Source: Daphnia pulex (Eukaryota; Arthropoda; Branchiopoda; Diplostraca; Daphniidae). Taken from it: a stretch of DNA of 64,000 nucleotides. Both the position numbers and the translations under genes were made by a program. Each line of letters starts with the position of its first letter. The first letter of the stretch is position 1. The notes beneath the pieces are model-generated. The model did no database searches, was not told the origin of the DNA, and saw only the letters and a program-made list of their open reading frames with translations. Below are positions 1-14,745 of this stretch, piece after piece. Location of the stretch: positions 4,340,001 through 4,404,000 of the forward strand of contig NC_060026.1 of the NCBI RefSeq assembly GCF_021134715.1, read 5' to 3'.

Positions 1-3000
1 GAGCGCGATTGATATTTGACCCAAATGATCCAATTCTCCGGAATAAAATATTCCCGTCCAAAAAAGGGTGTAAATTTTATTAAATGGAATTATAGAAAAG
101 AATTCGAAAGAAAAGCTAATGCAGAGATGTGGAAAATAATAAATGAATACAATGCACGGCCAACTCATACTTGTATCCGCATTTTTCCTTTCGAAATTCC
201 TTGTTCAAAATAATACCCATACTAATGAAACAAAAGCTTTGTTATTTTTCAGTCTAATATAATTGTTAATTAGCCATTTAGTTATTTCGGGCCAGAGAAA
301 ACTTATTTATTTTTCAATGATTTTCCGACTTGATAAAGTTTGCGATGGCTTTGGCGGAAACTTTCGATTGATTTCCCTTGGACTTTTTCTACGATTTCAA
401 CTTCTTGTTCATTATAATAAACTTATACCAATAAACAGGAACAAGTTATTATACAATGTGTATTATGCTATGCATCCAGGAAAAGAACAACCAGCAAAAG
501 TCCAACTTTGTCTTATTCGATCAGGTGTGAAACTCAATTGGGCGCAATTCATTTGTCCTGGCGATCTCAAATGGTCGCCTCAAATGTCCCTATACTTTTT
601 TTTTCCGCATCAACTGTGTACATTTTACCGTATAATAAGGACCCTTTACATATACAATGGCAAGTGCATATAGTCTTTGTACTACATAATATCGCATCAC
701 ATTTAATTGGGACATGTCTTTTTCGCGCATCATGCCGATAGTGTTTTGTCGTTCGATGTATAATAATACACAAGACAATATCAAGTTTGACTTGATCTCT
801 TCGCCCTTTCAGCACAAAGTGCAAGACATTTATAAGGTCCCCAATAGATTCGATCTCTGCTATGGAGACGTCGAATGATAAGGGGACGACGACGTGTGCG
901 AGGAGGTTGATGTATCAAACACTAACTTGCTTTAATAGCCATCATTTGACGTCGCCAGGAATACGATATACTATATATATATACCCCGGGAATGGCGCAG
1001 CAGCCATAGCAGACGATCGTCTTTGTGTTGGCTTCGCGCTAATTGGTTCAATCAAGTCCGATCCAATTGCAATACACGGCGTTTCCTGTGAACTAATATT
1101 TAATACACGATGTAAAATGTTATGTTCTACAGAGAGTTATAGTATAGGTTATATGTCGACACTCTTATAATATGCATCCTGATTTGATTCCTTTGAATTA
1201 TAAATTTTCATTTCTTATAATTATATCTAACTAGTCTTTTATAATTACACAACACAAAGTCTGGCCAAATAAGAGTGAGCCCACTATAATCCACGGTCAG
1301 CGAGTTGGGTGCTGCACTCTTTCAAGATATCCAATCCCGAGACAATGAAGATATATTCATGTTGTATATTTATATATGTATATAACGATGCCGCAGGTCA
1401 TTTGCTGTAATGAAGACGAGTCTGAAAAAAACCAAACGAGCGCTCTCCAACGGTTTGTTATAATATGCAACAGAGCAAGAAAAAATAAACCAAAATAAAC
1501 CAAAATAAAAAAAAGATAAAAAAATTCAAATGTACTATATGAGCCGAAAGAACCCGCCCGTGTCCCTTTGGTCTTATAATATAAAAGGAGAATTGAGTGG
1601 GCGCTTGACGGGGCTTATAACAAGGCCCTGGGATTGAAGCACTTGTCCGAGTCAGGTAGCGTTCTCAAATGAAACACACAGCATCTTGTATAATATACAT
1701 GTAAGATATTCACTCTGGACAGCAGCCCAACCCACATCCAATTAGATGCCGGATGAGGGTGCGGCTCGCCAGCCAACGAAACCGAAATGAAGAAAAACCA
1801 ACGAGGATGTTGGATTTAGATTTTGGTAGCCGAATGATTAAAGACTCCGCACAAACTCCTTGGTGATATAAAACTAAGTTAACTGTCGCCGTCTGGCCGT
1901 CATTATATTATACAGGTTATGTAATCAATTTAATACGACAAAGGCTTCGTGATCTAATAATAATAGGCAGCAGCAGAGTCGTCACACAATAATATGCGAA
2001 GAAGTTGGCAAAAGCGCCAAGTAGATAGCGCAGCAGCAAGTTGATTTTCTCTGAGATGCGCACAGCTCTGTGCTGCTGCTGCCATTCCTGGAATGGTTAT
2101 AATGTATCTAGTTGTATCAGTCTCTGTGTGTGTGTATAGTTGTCCTCAATCAGGATCTTGAGAGTGCATAGTGCGTTCCATACATTGACCCCCCCCCCTC
2201 TTCACCGTATAATTATGCTATACGCGCGTAATATCAATGTGCATATGACAAGCAGATTTAGCCTAATTGGCTTCAGCAGAGAGGGCCGCATATCCTAGTG
2301 CATTATTAACAAGAGATGCACAAACCGGAACTCTCTCTCGTCGCTCTTATAATATTTAGACGAAGATGAATATATACCTATATACGTGCGGGTAATCTAT
2401 ACATTATAACACGCACACAGAGTGTAGTACATCACCAGCATGAATTGACTTGATAGTAGAGCCACTCATTTATTTTTTAAGAACTGAAATGATCAAACTA
2501 ATTTGCTTTAGACGCATATAATTTCCCATATAGTATTGTTATCTTGAAATCAATTTGTTGTTTTGCTGTTGTTGTTGTTGCGTTGAGGGACGCAGCCGGT
2601 GCGGACGACAAGCGCTGCTGCCGTTCGTTTGATTATAGAAAACACGATTGACCCCGGCGACATTTGAGGGAAAAAAAGAAAATGAAATGGGTGGGGTCAA
2701 CGACGATATGCGATTGGAGACTATAGTACCTTATATGTTGGGGTCTCCCCCTATATTGTCTATACTTGTATTGGAACTGTATATAACTATGTACGGTTAT
2801 ACGTTTGAGTCAGAGGGCGTCGTGATGATGTGGAGGGAACTTTTGCTCCCTTCGGGCAATCGACTTGGCACCCCCCACCTTCGCCCTTCATACTATATAA
2901 GGCTTCCTCATCATTCCATTTGGGAGTTATAGGACTTCACTCTAAATAATGTAACCTTCTTTAAGTTGACGTTAAATATCTTTTTTTTTATTCTTCTTAT

Positions 3001-3169
3001 TTATCTATACCGTATATGGCAAAACATTAGTCTAACTTTAAACCCTTTTCGTTTATACTTTCTGTCCATCGCTCTTCTTATTATATGGCTGTATTTATTT
3101 CGGATTGGGCTATTATTATCTGGCCTTTTCTGACATGTTGGATATAGTCTGTGTATAATTATGGTTGAT

Positions 3170-3183
3170 CCCCCCCCCCCCCC
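3170..3183. repeat. Poly-C tract
   Basis: A run of 14 C bases followed by TCCC. Similar tracts occur at 11704-11715 (C), 51465-51479 (G), 56880-56890 (G) and 59506-59524 (C). Confidence 0.95.
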
Positions 3184-3610
3184 TCCCATTCGAAGCTATA
3201 TACGCATTATAAATCGGCACCACCCTTTCATTTGGGATGATGATAACCCCCTTATTTTCGCTCTTATATCCTATAGCCCAAAGCCCTTCATCATGAAGAC
3301 AAATTTTTTGAGATAGACTATACACACACACAGAGCACACTCTCGGGCGCGGAAAATATATAACCTGCAATCAGCAGCCGCCTTGCATTAAGAGATGAAA
3401 GAGTCGTCCGTCTGCTCTCAATTCCATCCGACTGCTGCTGTGTATTTGTTTTCTTTTTTGGGGGCTTCTTTTTCTATTTATCTCTTTTGACTTTTTCCTT
3501 AATTTTTCATTATATCTCTTTCTTTTCCCAAGAAAGCTTTCTTCTTTTCTTTTCGAGCTGTTCTCCTCTTCCGGTCGTCTAATTAACCATCTCATATACA
3601 CTCGTTCCCG

Positions 3611-3630
3611 TTCTTCTTCTTCTTCTTCTT
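3611..3630. repeat. (TTC)n microsatellite
   Basis: About seven TTC units in a pyrimidine-rich stretch. Confidence 0.9.
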
Positions 3631-4267
3631 TCTCTCTCATCGTTTGTGTCCTCCAAAAAAAGATGAAGAGACGAGAAGACCCTTTTCCATTCTCTCTCCG
3701 CTGGCTGCTGCTGCTGACTGTGATGCTCTTCCGTCACGCATAGACTCGCGGGAAAAAGAAGCGATTCCTCCCGGGAATCTCATCGGCAGTTGTGAAAAGA
3801 AAAGGCTCGAAATTTCCACATCTTTTTTTATTATATATAAAAAGAAATAAAATAAAGTCGTGACAATCCAGCTGTTTTTCTTATTCGGGTTCCAGTCACA
3901 CACCATCCGCACATATATAGCTCATCCAGAGATGATTTTTATACACACACACACATAATAGAAAAGAATCACTTTGGGTCTTTATAATATATAATAAGAT
4001 GCCAGCGCGCGCGTTTCAATCGGCGCCAATCAACTAATGGGTTCATTTCGGTCGCTGCTTGAACTCAAAAGGGGGTAAGACGAGCTATAATGCTATTATT
4101 TCCTCCTGGAAAATATCTTCTTTCCCCTCCGCGGAGCATAGTTTGGCGCGATGATTTAAATCAGCAAACGAATCAATGATTATATTATCACCCAATTCCA
4201 GACGCTGCTGGTATATTCGATCGGCTCCTGCTGGCTGCTGGCAGCTAATAGCACACGTGGAATGAGT

Positions 4268-4290
4268 TGAAGAAGAAGAAGAAGAAGAAG
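4268..4290. repeat. (GAA)n microsatellite
   Basis: About seven and a half GAA/AAG units, mirroring the TTC run at 3611 in composition. Confidence 0.9.
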
Positions 4291-7200
4291 TCCGCCACAC
4301 TATTATCTTGATAAATCTTTCCCTAGAGGAAATGAAACGACGGGCTGGCTAAGTAGAACACACGGCGGTCGACGGCGGTGAAATCGTATAGACAAGAAAC
4401 ACCATCAAGCGTTTGCTACTAAGTTCGCGGCAATCCTGCCGTTGGCTGTTAATGCGTGTGCTATAGTCGTTCCTTATGGACGCCAATTAGCCCGGTAACC
4501 TCGACGGAAATCAATGGCTATCAAACGGTTGCGAATATCTTGTTAGCAGTTCCATCACTTTTAATCATCATCAGCAGCGCAGTCTGAAAAGCTGATGAGA
4601 TAGGCAACCACGTATACAGAATCAATGATTTCTTCCCAATCTTTATGTAACCCATAAAATCCAGGCTCTATAATATAACTCTTAATAAATGTGAGGGAAA
4701 TAAAAGAGCGACAAGATTAAAACAGAAAGATTCCCAATAAGAGAATGTGTGTGGGAAAATAGCCCCGATCAGGGCTGTCAGTTGCATTCGAGAAAGCAAT
4801 TCGTTACATAGTAGTATAGATACAGCCCTATGCCATCGATTGCGCAAAAGTCTCTATATAGCCAACTAAAGGTATTATACATCCAAATATAGAAGTGTTG
4901 TGTAATGTAGATCTTATACGTGCTAGCTAGGCCTCACACAGATTTTCTTATTTTCCAGTAGCCTATATCGTGATGGACTGGAATCTCGCACACTCAGTTG
5001 GTGGTGGTGGTTGTGACGGATGATTCACGCGGCACTCTATGAATCTATGTCGTGTCGAATGAGGAGGAACCGAGGGGAGCAACAGCAGAAAGAGAGAGAG
5101 AGAGGTGCTGCTGCTGCTTATCAAAGCGATCGAAGCTTCGAGTACATTTCCATGTTTCTTATTCCCTCCTATATAGCTCCTCCTTGGCGCGCTCAGGGAA
5201 AAAGAGCGATAATAAGAAGAAGAGGGATGATTTCATTTCCAAAATCTGATGATGGCGTATGCTGCTGCTGCCGGGCGCCAGCCACACATCCAGTCAACCG
5301 GCGAGTGGATTTGCTCCGCCCAGCGGCAGCTATATGTTCGCCCATCATCAACTTTCGGTCGCAAATCGATTGAAAACTCTTTTAAATATATTTCTCGAAG
5401 GAAAACTCACGTCGCCACACGCCGTTCCGATTACGTTAACAACTCAATCACTCCCCCTCTAAAAAAACCCCGCAGAGATATTGAAATCACATATCGCCAT
5501 ATTTTTTATTTATAAATGGGCGGCCTGGGGATTGGCAAGAAGCTCTTTTTAATTACACCTATACTATGCTATTACGCTATCGATTTGATGTTTCAATTTC
5601 GTTTAGAGACGAGCCAACGACGTTATTTATACACACAAATTGTATAGTAATAGTTGAACCGAATTTGAATGCGCTCCCGGCGTTTCTTTATAACACAGTT
5701 CAGTTCGATATTTCTTTTTCTAAAATCTAGCAGATGAGTGCGGGTAGGGGTTTGTATATAAGATTGAACGTTTTTGCGGAAAAGGGAGGATTTGATATAA
5801 ATGTTGCGCTCGAACGGCTTGTGTGTCGCTCTACAGTTACATCAGGGGGCGCAGGTCTATGGGTTTCTGGCCTCACGAAATAATCGAGCGATAGATTAGT
5901 GAAACGGTTGAGTTGTATATAAGCACTAGCCTAGAGCTTCTTCTTTTCTCCGGCTCTATTTCTTTTCTTAACTTTTTTTTTAGCTTCTAAGAATCTTTTA
6001 TTTTCTTGGTATCGTCCCTTTTATTTATTTTTCCTTTTTAGCCGAGATAAGCTGAGACGAGCTCCGTTCAAAAATGGCGCTCGCCCTGCCATTAGTGAAA
6101 AGGAACTTGGGAAAGAAAAACCAACAAATTCCAACTGGAAAATCTAAAATAAAAGATGAAGAAGCTAGGGGAAATGACGCGGGCTGGCGTTGACTGACCT
6201 TGTTTGTTTTTTCCCACGACTAATGGCCGTCATCTGTCGCATTCTATAGAGACATCTTTAAATCGTTATTAAGCCAGTGCGTAGACTAGCTGCTGCTAGA
6301 CTGCCATAGATGCGCGCGCGTGAGACACGAGAGAAGAGTGCTGTTTGTCTTTTCTCTCTCCTTTGGCTGCTAGCTATATGTGTGATGTGTGTGATGGCAG
6401 TTTGCCCAGCCGTTGCTCCTGGTGTTGGCGCCCATCACACACAGTTCAAACATCGGACATCCGAGAAGATATTCAAACATGGATGAAGCGCCCATTCTTA
6501 TTCCTCATAGCTGCTGCTCTCTGCTGTCGCCCGCCAGTCTCCTCTTCTATATATGTATAAACATAGTACGCGTACATAGACGTATATGAACATGTTGTTG
6601 TTCAAAAAGCCCGCCCGTCCACTCGGGTTTCTTTATGCGAACCACTTGAGCGCCAGCACTCTCGTTACATGCGCTCCGCTCTCGCTATAATACACATCAA
6701 ATCCAATTAGTTTCAGATTTAAATTAATCAACTTCCCCTTGAAAAGGTAATCAAATATACATGCACGTTGGCCAGCAGCAGCAGCACCATTGCCGCTGCT
6801 GTATATGACTCCCTGCAACAAAACTCCAGGGTACAGCACACAAACGTCATCACATTCTGCCATTTTATTTTATTATATAGAACCGAGGATTTTAGACGTT
6901 CGACATCTAGTGATTGTCAATGCATAGAATTGATAATAGGCGAATGGCATTTGTGTGTATATAGGTACAGCCAGATATAACCAAAAATCAAGTAGATTGT
7001 ATAGATCTACTTTGGAGTAGTATACGAGGTGCGTGGTCGAGCAGGTAAACACAGGGACCAAAGTTATTGCTTTAGCGCTCAGCTCTACAACATGGCCTAC
7101 GCCCTTTTCAGTGAACCTTGGTTACACACACTGTTTCTTTCATTATACAATCTATCCAATATCAATCTGAATAGAGGAAGCATCGCACTGAATTATATAC

Positions 7201-10200
7201 ATAGACAGACGTTATATATATACACCATATGTGCAGTAGTATATAGTATTGTGTATGTAAAGAATCGATCAGTCTGATTGGAAGATGTGAGCGTGCGTAA
7301 AACTCCCACCAGCCAGCCCAGCCAGATAGATAGATTCTCTCTCAGCAAGTTCAAAGTGTATTATATTATATAGACTACTCTTGTATATAGTATAGCTAGC
7401 TGCTACATCAACGGTGGACTGCCTGACTATATGCACGACCCACTTTGCAATATTTTTCTCTCTCTTCTAGCTTCTTCTTCTTCTCATTTCTCTCCTTGCA
7501 TTTCTTATAATACGCGCAGAGAGACTTTTCCAGCTCTTTTCCTCGCGGCTTGATATAACCTCTCACAGGAGCAGCACACGCAGCATTACCGTGATTGGAT
7601 CCGTGACGTTGACGTATATACTTATTTTCATTGTGGACAAGCAATGAAAAAAAAAAAAAAAAAAATAGAAAACCCTCCATCAATAGGATAAAAACATTTC
7701 CGAAAAATTCCTTTTTTTACAAAAGACGACAATGGTTAAAAAAAAACATTATTTTTCTTAGGCCCAATCTCAGATTATTCACGAAAAAAAAAAAAAATAT
7801 TTAGACCTTTTTTTTTCGAAATGTGTGTGTGGGGGGAGCAATATAGACTGAGAGTACATATTACATGAAATGCCTTTTCGTCATAATCAATAAACTTTTC
7901 TGTGTGTGCTGTCCTCCGCACTCCCTTTTTTTTTAAAATAAAAGGACAAAACCTTTTTATTGTACTACAACGTATATAAATATAGAGTTTGAACGAATGG
8001 CCGGGTATATCGTCTTTCATTTGATTTCGAAGCTGCGGATGCTGTAGCGATTGAACAAACAATTTTTGATTTTCCCGGCAAACATCTATATGGTACTGTC
8101 TATCTCTCTCTGTGCAGCAGCGCCAGATACGAATCAAATGAATCGTATCAATAAAAGAAAAGGGAATATCACACAGAAACGGGAAAAAAAAATAAACGAT
8201 AAAGGTCTACACACACACAAAAAGGACGGGCAAGTAAACGGACGAATCGAGAGTATATCCTGCTGTATTGTACATGGCAAAGAAGTCTCTGCCGTCTAGA
8301 GAGAAGAGCTAGATGTGGTGTACGCGGACTCCAAGGATCTCTGGTGAGCGTGCCGTGTTTGAAAAGCGTGGAACGTTGATTGCAAACGGTCTCTCTGTGT
8401 CAATTCTCCGAGGAAAGGGATCAAAATGTTTAGACATAATATAAAAGCCTTACACATAATATAATACATAGACCCAACCACCACCAGCAGTAGCTTGGTC
8501 TCTCTCTCTAACGTTAAATTATGTATTACGACGCGAACTGTATAGAATATAGATGCGTTAAATCGACGGAACGAATGGCAATCGCATTAAATAACCAACG
8601 ATTTATATTTCGCGCTCGCATTTGTGGTTTCATGTTTCGGCGCCTATTTTTCAAATCAATCATCGATCAAATGATTGATTCATATGCAGCGCGCGCGATA
8701 AAAAGATCAGACTCCCAAACAAGTATATAATACACGCATCATTAAATATAATGTGGTGTTGGAATGGATGTCCTCCTATACATCACAGGTCATTAACAGC
8801 CACTTTTATTTTTACAAGCTATGCACATCATGTAAGAATAATATACAAAGAAAACTGAATAATAATAACTCGACGGCGTCTAATGTCTACATAATAATAG
8901 GCCCCCCTCCCCCCTTTTTTGTGTGGGTTCGTCTGCTGGAATTATGACATACTACAGTAGGCTACAGTGAGCATTGCCATCCAGTCACGTTAGACACGAG
9001 CTGTGGCCATAGACTGTGTAGAGAGTCGGGGCGTTTCAAGATGACCACTTATATGATTCCCAGTGACTATATATGATATACACAGTGTAGAGACGAGCTA
9101 GATACTCTGAGATAGAATATTATTGACTCTCTATGTGTGTATGGCGGTGGGCTGGTTCTCCAGCAGTAGCACATCACCCTCCTCGTTGACTCTTCTCTAT
9201 GGCACTTCTACCTTTTCTCTTCTTGGCTGTCCTCTTCACTTTCTTCACAGTGCGTGTTCCTTATAGACCCTGCTACTGGATGCTGTTCTTTTGTCACAAA
9301 AGAGACAGTCGTATCGATATTGGGCGCAGCTCCATGGTCAATGATCTGTGCTCCACACACCCATAAAAATATATACGCGAACTTTTTTTGGAGTTGGCGC
9401 CACCCTCCGGCTATATTGCCGCGTTCTTTGTATATTATCAAAAATGGGCCCTTTTTCTCTGCTGCTTATTCTTTTTTTTTCGTCATTTCATTTTTTCTTC
9501 CGTGGAATATAATATCACATCAGTGATTGTATCTGTCTCCCCACCACAGCAGCAGCACCCAAATGTTTTATTTTTCTTTTCTTCTTCTTTTCGATTCTCA
9601 GATTGATCACGTCTGCATAGCGCCACTTGATTGAGCTAGTTTTTCGTGTCTGCTAGCTGCCTGGCTTGTGTCGTGAGAGTATAGACATGTCGACATTTGA
9701 CGTAAGAGAACTTTTTCAAAACTCGCGGCATCGATCAGCTGTGAAAGAGCGCGCTTTCGCCCTGTGTGTAGCCCTTTTTCTTATTTTTATCAGCAATAGA
9801 AATAAAAGAACTGTGCTGGGGTTTATTGAGTCGAGCCTCTTCAGCGAGATTGAGGATTTGTTTTCCCCCCTCTCTCTCTTTCATGATGAACCTTGTTGTA
9901 CACAATGTGAAATGTCGTCCTCAATGTATAGACAGCAGCAGTAGTACATAGTCTAGTAAATACACACCAGCCCCCTATATCATGAGCATCTATACACAAT
10001 ATATAAACGGGACGATGTTTATATGAATTCTCTTTATATTATTATACGTATAGACGCACAGTCTTAACATTCGTATAGATATCGACTGGACATTTGTCAC
10101 AAGACCCCTCGTAGGCTATACAACTCCTGATATGAAAAGTGCTGCAGCTCTTATATAATATGAGGGAGGAGAGATAGAATAAAGCCTCTGTGATTCTCAT

Positions 10201-13200
10201 GTCCAAGTTTCTGCTGAACTGGGGCTCGGTTGCGCCTAATATTATACGCAGTCTATATAGTATAGCTGGTTCGTCCCTATTGCCTATACTTATTGATACG
10301 ACCGAGTATATTTCTAAGAGAAAAGGGGGAAAATAAAAGTTTTCATCTTTTGTCAAGGATCCATCCTTCATTTTCTCTATCCCTTCGACAAGCCCAAAAG
10401 TAGATAGAACTTGGCCAGCACGACCCTAAACACAATTGCTGCGGATCCTGTGGTCATATGATCCGTCCAGAGTCAAGCGTTTAAGCCGTCGCTCCGGGAT
10501 GATGAGCTTGTGTGTTGCAGAGTGTCATATCTACGATGTAGTATATACATCGAGGCCATATCTATACGAGCAACAAGCTGATTCTATTGAGATTCCGAAA
10601 ATTCCGTAGCGAGGACAACCGAATTGCTGCGGCTATATTGGCACTATATAGCTACCATGTACTATAAGTATGTAGTAAGTCGTCGACGGGCGTCAAAGTC
10701 AGGATATGGTGAACCAGCAGAGTGTTTTTATTTTTGGTTTTTTTATTTTTTCTCCCGCTTCTTTTTTCACGGATGGAGCGCAGCATTATCGATCGCATAT
10801 ATCTATCCAATAAACGGGATCTCTGCTCAAAAGAGCGCAGCTGGAATAGTGTATACTAGACGGTGGCTTGTCGTTTATCTCTTGACATTTTCAATTGGAA
10901 TGAGCTAGACTCCTAGATATCGGCGAATGTTGGATGAAAGGTATATAAGGGAGCACATAACGATATAGCCCGGAATAAAATTCAGTTATAGACTGACGCT
11001 ATCAATATGTGAGCAGTTTTAGATAGAGACTATTTACATCGTTATATGCTGAAAATGTGTTCTACTTTGCAACTTTTTTATTTTTGACATTTTTAATATA
11101 AGGTTTGATATCGGAATGGGCTGTGTGCTATATATGTTGAAATGTATAGGCTATATTCAGCTGGATAAATAAAGCCAACGCTTTATCAATAACATTTTAT
11201 AACTGCGTGGATGTGTGCCACATCAGATGACTACAGGATGCACTACATAATTATAGCTTTGACTCTTATATGTTTCTGTCAAAAGTATACATCCAAATTG
11301 AACTCGCATATTTTTCTCCCGGCATCTTAGAAAATTGAAATGCAGATAGAATTTTAATACAATAGTCGCGCCATTGTTTTTCTTATTTTCTTTCTGACCA
11401 TCTTTCAGAATTTGACAAACGGCGTTGGTCAATTATTTTTTTCCTACAGATAACGGAGAAAAGTGCTGGTTAAGTTCTTATATTCCCACACCCCGCAAAG
11501 TGTCTATGGCGCAATAGAAAAATTGCGATATATTTCCACGGACCGCGTCCAAACAGCTCAAAAAGAACCTTAACAGCGCCTGGCCGTGTGTATAGCCTCT
11601 ACTATCCGTAAAGACATTTTGACGTACAATCTCGACGTGTCATCATTTTTGCAAGTGATTTATACCGCCCATCCAATATATAAAATGGAATAGAACATAC
11701 AAGCCCCCCCCCCCCTCCGTCCTGCGCAATCATCAGAGACTAGGGTATAGCTCTGATTGATTTACTAACTTTCGTTCGGCCTCTCAACCCAAAGTCATTT
11801 ATATAGCGAGACTCTCGTCCAGTATATACTTAAGAGTATTGCTTCAAATGTGTACAACGGATAATAGTATCGTCACAACAGATATATATATATTACACAC
11901 TTTTGCGCTGTCTAGCTTTACTATATCTATGTATTCTCGACATGCGGCTGGCTGTCTATAGGGTTTCAAAAACTCACTATAGACGCGCGGTCTCTATACA
12001 TACATTGTTCACTTTAGACTTTTCCCCTGTCGTCCCTGTGCCCGCAGCCTAATCGACTCTAATCCGTTTACACACGGTCACTTGGCTGCTGGCCGGCTGG
12101 CTGGCTGTGTGTGTGTTGTTTGAGCGATTTTTTAAAATTCGATTTGTCGACCCATCCGCGGCCATCAAAGTGGTTTCAGCTGTAGAAAGAAAAGGATTTT
12201 TGAAAATCCCGCTCAAATGGGGGAAAATAAGAAACACGGCATTTATATCCATTACATTCGCAATCCGCACAGAGTTGACCAGCAAACGGACCGGCAATCC
12301 AGCAGGTCCAACTTTTGGCGGATATACTACAGCTCATCCAGTATACTAGACACATATTGATATGTTATAGTGGTATATGTAGCCAAGGCGAACCATCTTG
12401 AAGAGTCTATCCAAAACGTATCCAGCATATATATAGGAAAAGGGGAGGGAGGGGAGGGATGGATGTGAACAAATGAGAACAGGTCGCAGTGACGGGTGCC
12501 CAAATCGAAAAGCGTTGTAGTGTGAAATGCCACCAACCCGTAGGATTGCAGCCGTCAGAAAGTGTCGGCAACAACCGAGTCCCTTCTCCTCTTCTCTTGG
12601 CCGTCGATGGTTCGTGGCCGTTCTCCCTAGCGGCCGTCTATAAGCTTCTTACGCAGCATATAATAACACGCTCCGGTTTTCTTCTCTCTTCTATACTCTC
12701 TTCCCGTATGTCTGTCGTCCGTTTTTCTAAGCTTCCTTCTTATATTCAACCCCACACACACCTCCAGCGCAACAAGATGAAAGAAAACACGGCCCAGCAG
12801 CATCAGACGGCCACACACACACTCAATCTGGCTTTTTTTCCTATCCTATATATATTTTTGGGACCCCCCGATACTATCAAATCCTTTTTCTATATTTTGT
12901 ATTGATTTATTTTCTCTCAGCCGAGTTAAGTAGATGTGTGATTCGGTCGATTGAACTTATTCAGCACTTGTTGAATCCCATTTATTTTTTCACTATTGAT
13001 TGAAATCGATCCTTGTCCCGAATATCTATAATTCATTTCAAAATGTCGACAATGGCCAGCAAGAGATATACATCGCTGCCAATATAGTTTTAGAAAAGTT
13101 TCTCGAGAGTTATAATAGGTGGGTTGGGGTCCAAGATGTTTTCCCAAAGATATTTCTCGTCTAAAAGATGATGAAGCTATATACAGGGTGGTGGCGACCA

Positions 13201-13614
13201 GAAGGGAAGTGAGCAGGTTGGCATATGATTAATAGAACAGGAATACATCAATTATGGAGGAGATATAAGTGCGAGAGGGAGCGCAGCATCCTATATGTGC
13301 TGCTGTGGCCCATTGTATGACAGGAGTTCAACAATGTCTAGATGAGAGAGTCTTGTATCTTGTCTGGCTAAGATATATTCGCTTTTATGAAACATCAGAC
13401 GAGAGAGAGTACACACAGAGCTATATGGCAGCCAAGAGACGACGAAGAATGTTACGAGCGATGAGTAACGAGAGACGAAAAGGGGAGAGAAGAGACTGAA
13501 AAATAAGAAACTAGAAGAAGAAGAGGAGATCCAGGGGACCCTGGGCATATGCGCTTGTTATTGACAACCGTTGCTGACTTAGATCCCAACCAATTTGGGT
13601 TGCGCCGGCTTCTA

Positions 13615-13872
13615 AATTAAAAAGAAAAGAAGGGGGGATGTTCGGATTGTATCGCTTTTATCGATTTCAACTTGATGTTTATATGGGACATTCGCGACTG
13701 GTCGAATCTTTTCATTTTGAAAATGGCTGAGAGACAATCTAGAATCTACCAACATCAGACAGGCAAATTCAAGCTTCTTTAATTCATTGTTTTCTATCCA
13801 AACTTTGTCATCCTTAAGAAACTCTTGACCCAGCTCGAGCGAATTGTAGGAATTGTTCAATGGAATCACCAA
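13615..13872 (-). CDS. Weak hypothetical open frame
   Basis: A minus-strand frame of about 86 residues whose composition looks more protein-like than its neighbours, with a charged stretch reading GQEFLKDDKVWIENNELKK. It remains open upstream of the first plausible start. I see no family, no partner exons and no promoter. It may be a stray exon of an unseen gene or chance. Listed only because it is the best candidate in the first 14 kb. Confidence 0.15.
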
Positions 13873-14469
13873 GAAAACTCGACGTTCGTTTTTCTTCCTT
13901 CTGTATTATTTTTGATGTTGTTGTTGCGCTACATCAAATAGGACGCAGACGTCGGCACAATTGCCGGGAGAAAAAGAAAAGTGACAAAAAAAATAAGACT
14001 GAATCTAAACGTGAGCTGCATGCTATGAGCCCGAGCCTGTCAACAACGTTTCGGTGATTGCTGTTTCGAAAAGAAACGAAAAATTCTAGAGTAGCCTATC
14101 GCTAAGCATTGTTTTCTTTACCTTCATTTCTCTGTGTTGTTGCTTTGATCCGTAAGAAATTTAACTGATCAAAATGGAAAGTAACGGCCATCTGTGAACA
14201 ATCCGGAAAACCAACACAAATTCTTAGTAATGTAATCAAAACTAGCCATTTAAAAAAGTTTTGCGATAAGCAAGATTTGAACCACTAAACTGACAAACGA
14301 TAACTTCTCATTTGGCCCGCATTCTTTCGGTTTGAGGCTATTCCAGCAAATTCAAATCATTAGTCATTAGTAAGTAGACAATAAAAAGAATTTCGTCAGA
14401 TCAGACATGTAAAAACCACGTAAAAACGATGAATATACGACAAGCTTGCTGCGATGCAATTGCAACCTT

Positions 14470-14745
14470 GCTCCTTCGTTAGCGCCGAGAAACTTCCTTC
14501 TTAAGCGGGCAAGCGCTTAAGGTACTCTAGGTCCCCCTGTATTCTTTTCTGAGGGCTCCTGCTTCATTCCCGACGGGCCCCTCTATCGTACACGTCTCAC
14601 TGGGGTGTCATGTGAATTCACAACACTAGATCGACCATACGCAAATCAAGGGAAAGCGATTTGACTTTATCACTGAAACCATTCATCCATGTATCGTTAA
14701 TAACCGGACGCGCTAACCACTAGACCATACGCGTTCACATATGCT
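14470..14745 (-). repeat. Possible tRNA-derived SINE or tRNA-like relic
   Basis: On the minus strand near 14735-14700 there is a tRNA A-box-like word (TGGTCTAGTGGTTAGCGC) as in Glu/Asp-type tRNAs, but no good B box (GGTTCGANNCC) at the right distance and no acceptor stem, so it is not a functional tRNA. The sequence beyond it to about 14470 has the mixed composition of a SINE body. Copy number cannot be judged here. Confidence 0.35.

Larger units (their letters stand above)
1..14050. other. Gene-free, microsatellite-rich DNA
   Basis: No open frame here has splice-compatible continuation or recognisable protein content. The longest ones (for example around 263-673 and 12489-12905) read as low-complexity or unpatterned peptides. 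The DNA is full of short tandem repeats (CA, GA, CTG, TTC), homopolymer tracts and short TA-rich words such as CTATATAG and TTATAATATA. It could be intergenic, a very large intron, or a regulatory landscape; the sequence alone does not decide. The same texture returns at 49.2-59.3 kb. Confidence 0.6.

Noticed and set aside
14470..14745. Functional tRNA gene
   Set aside because: Only an A-box-like word; no B box, anticodon arm or acceptor stem that pairs.
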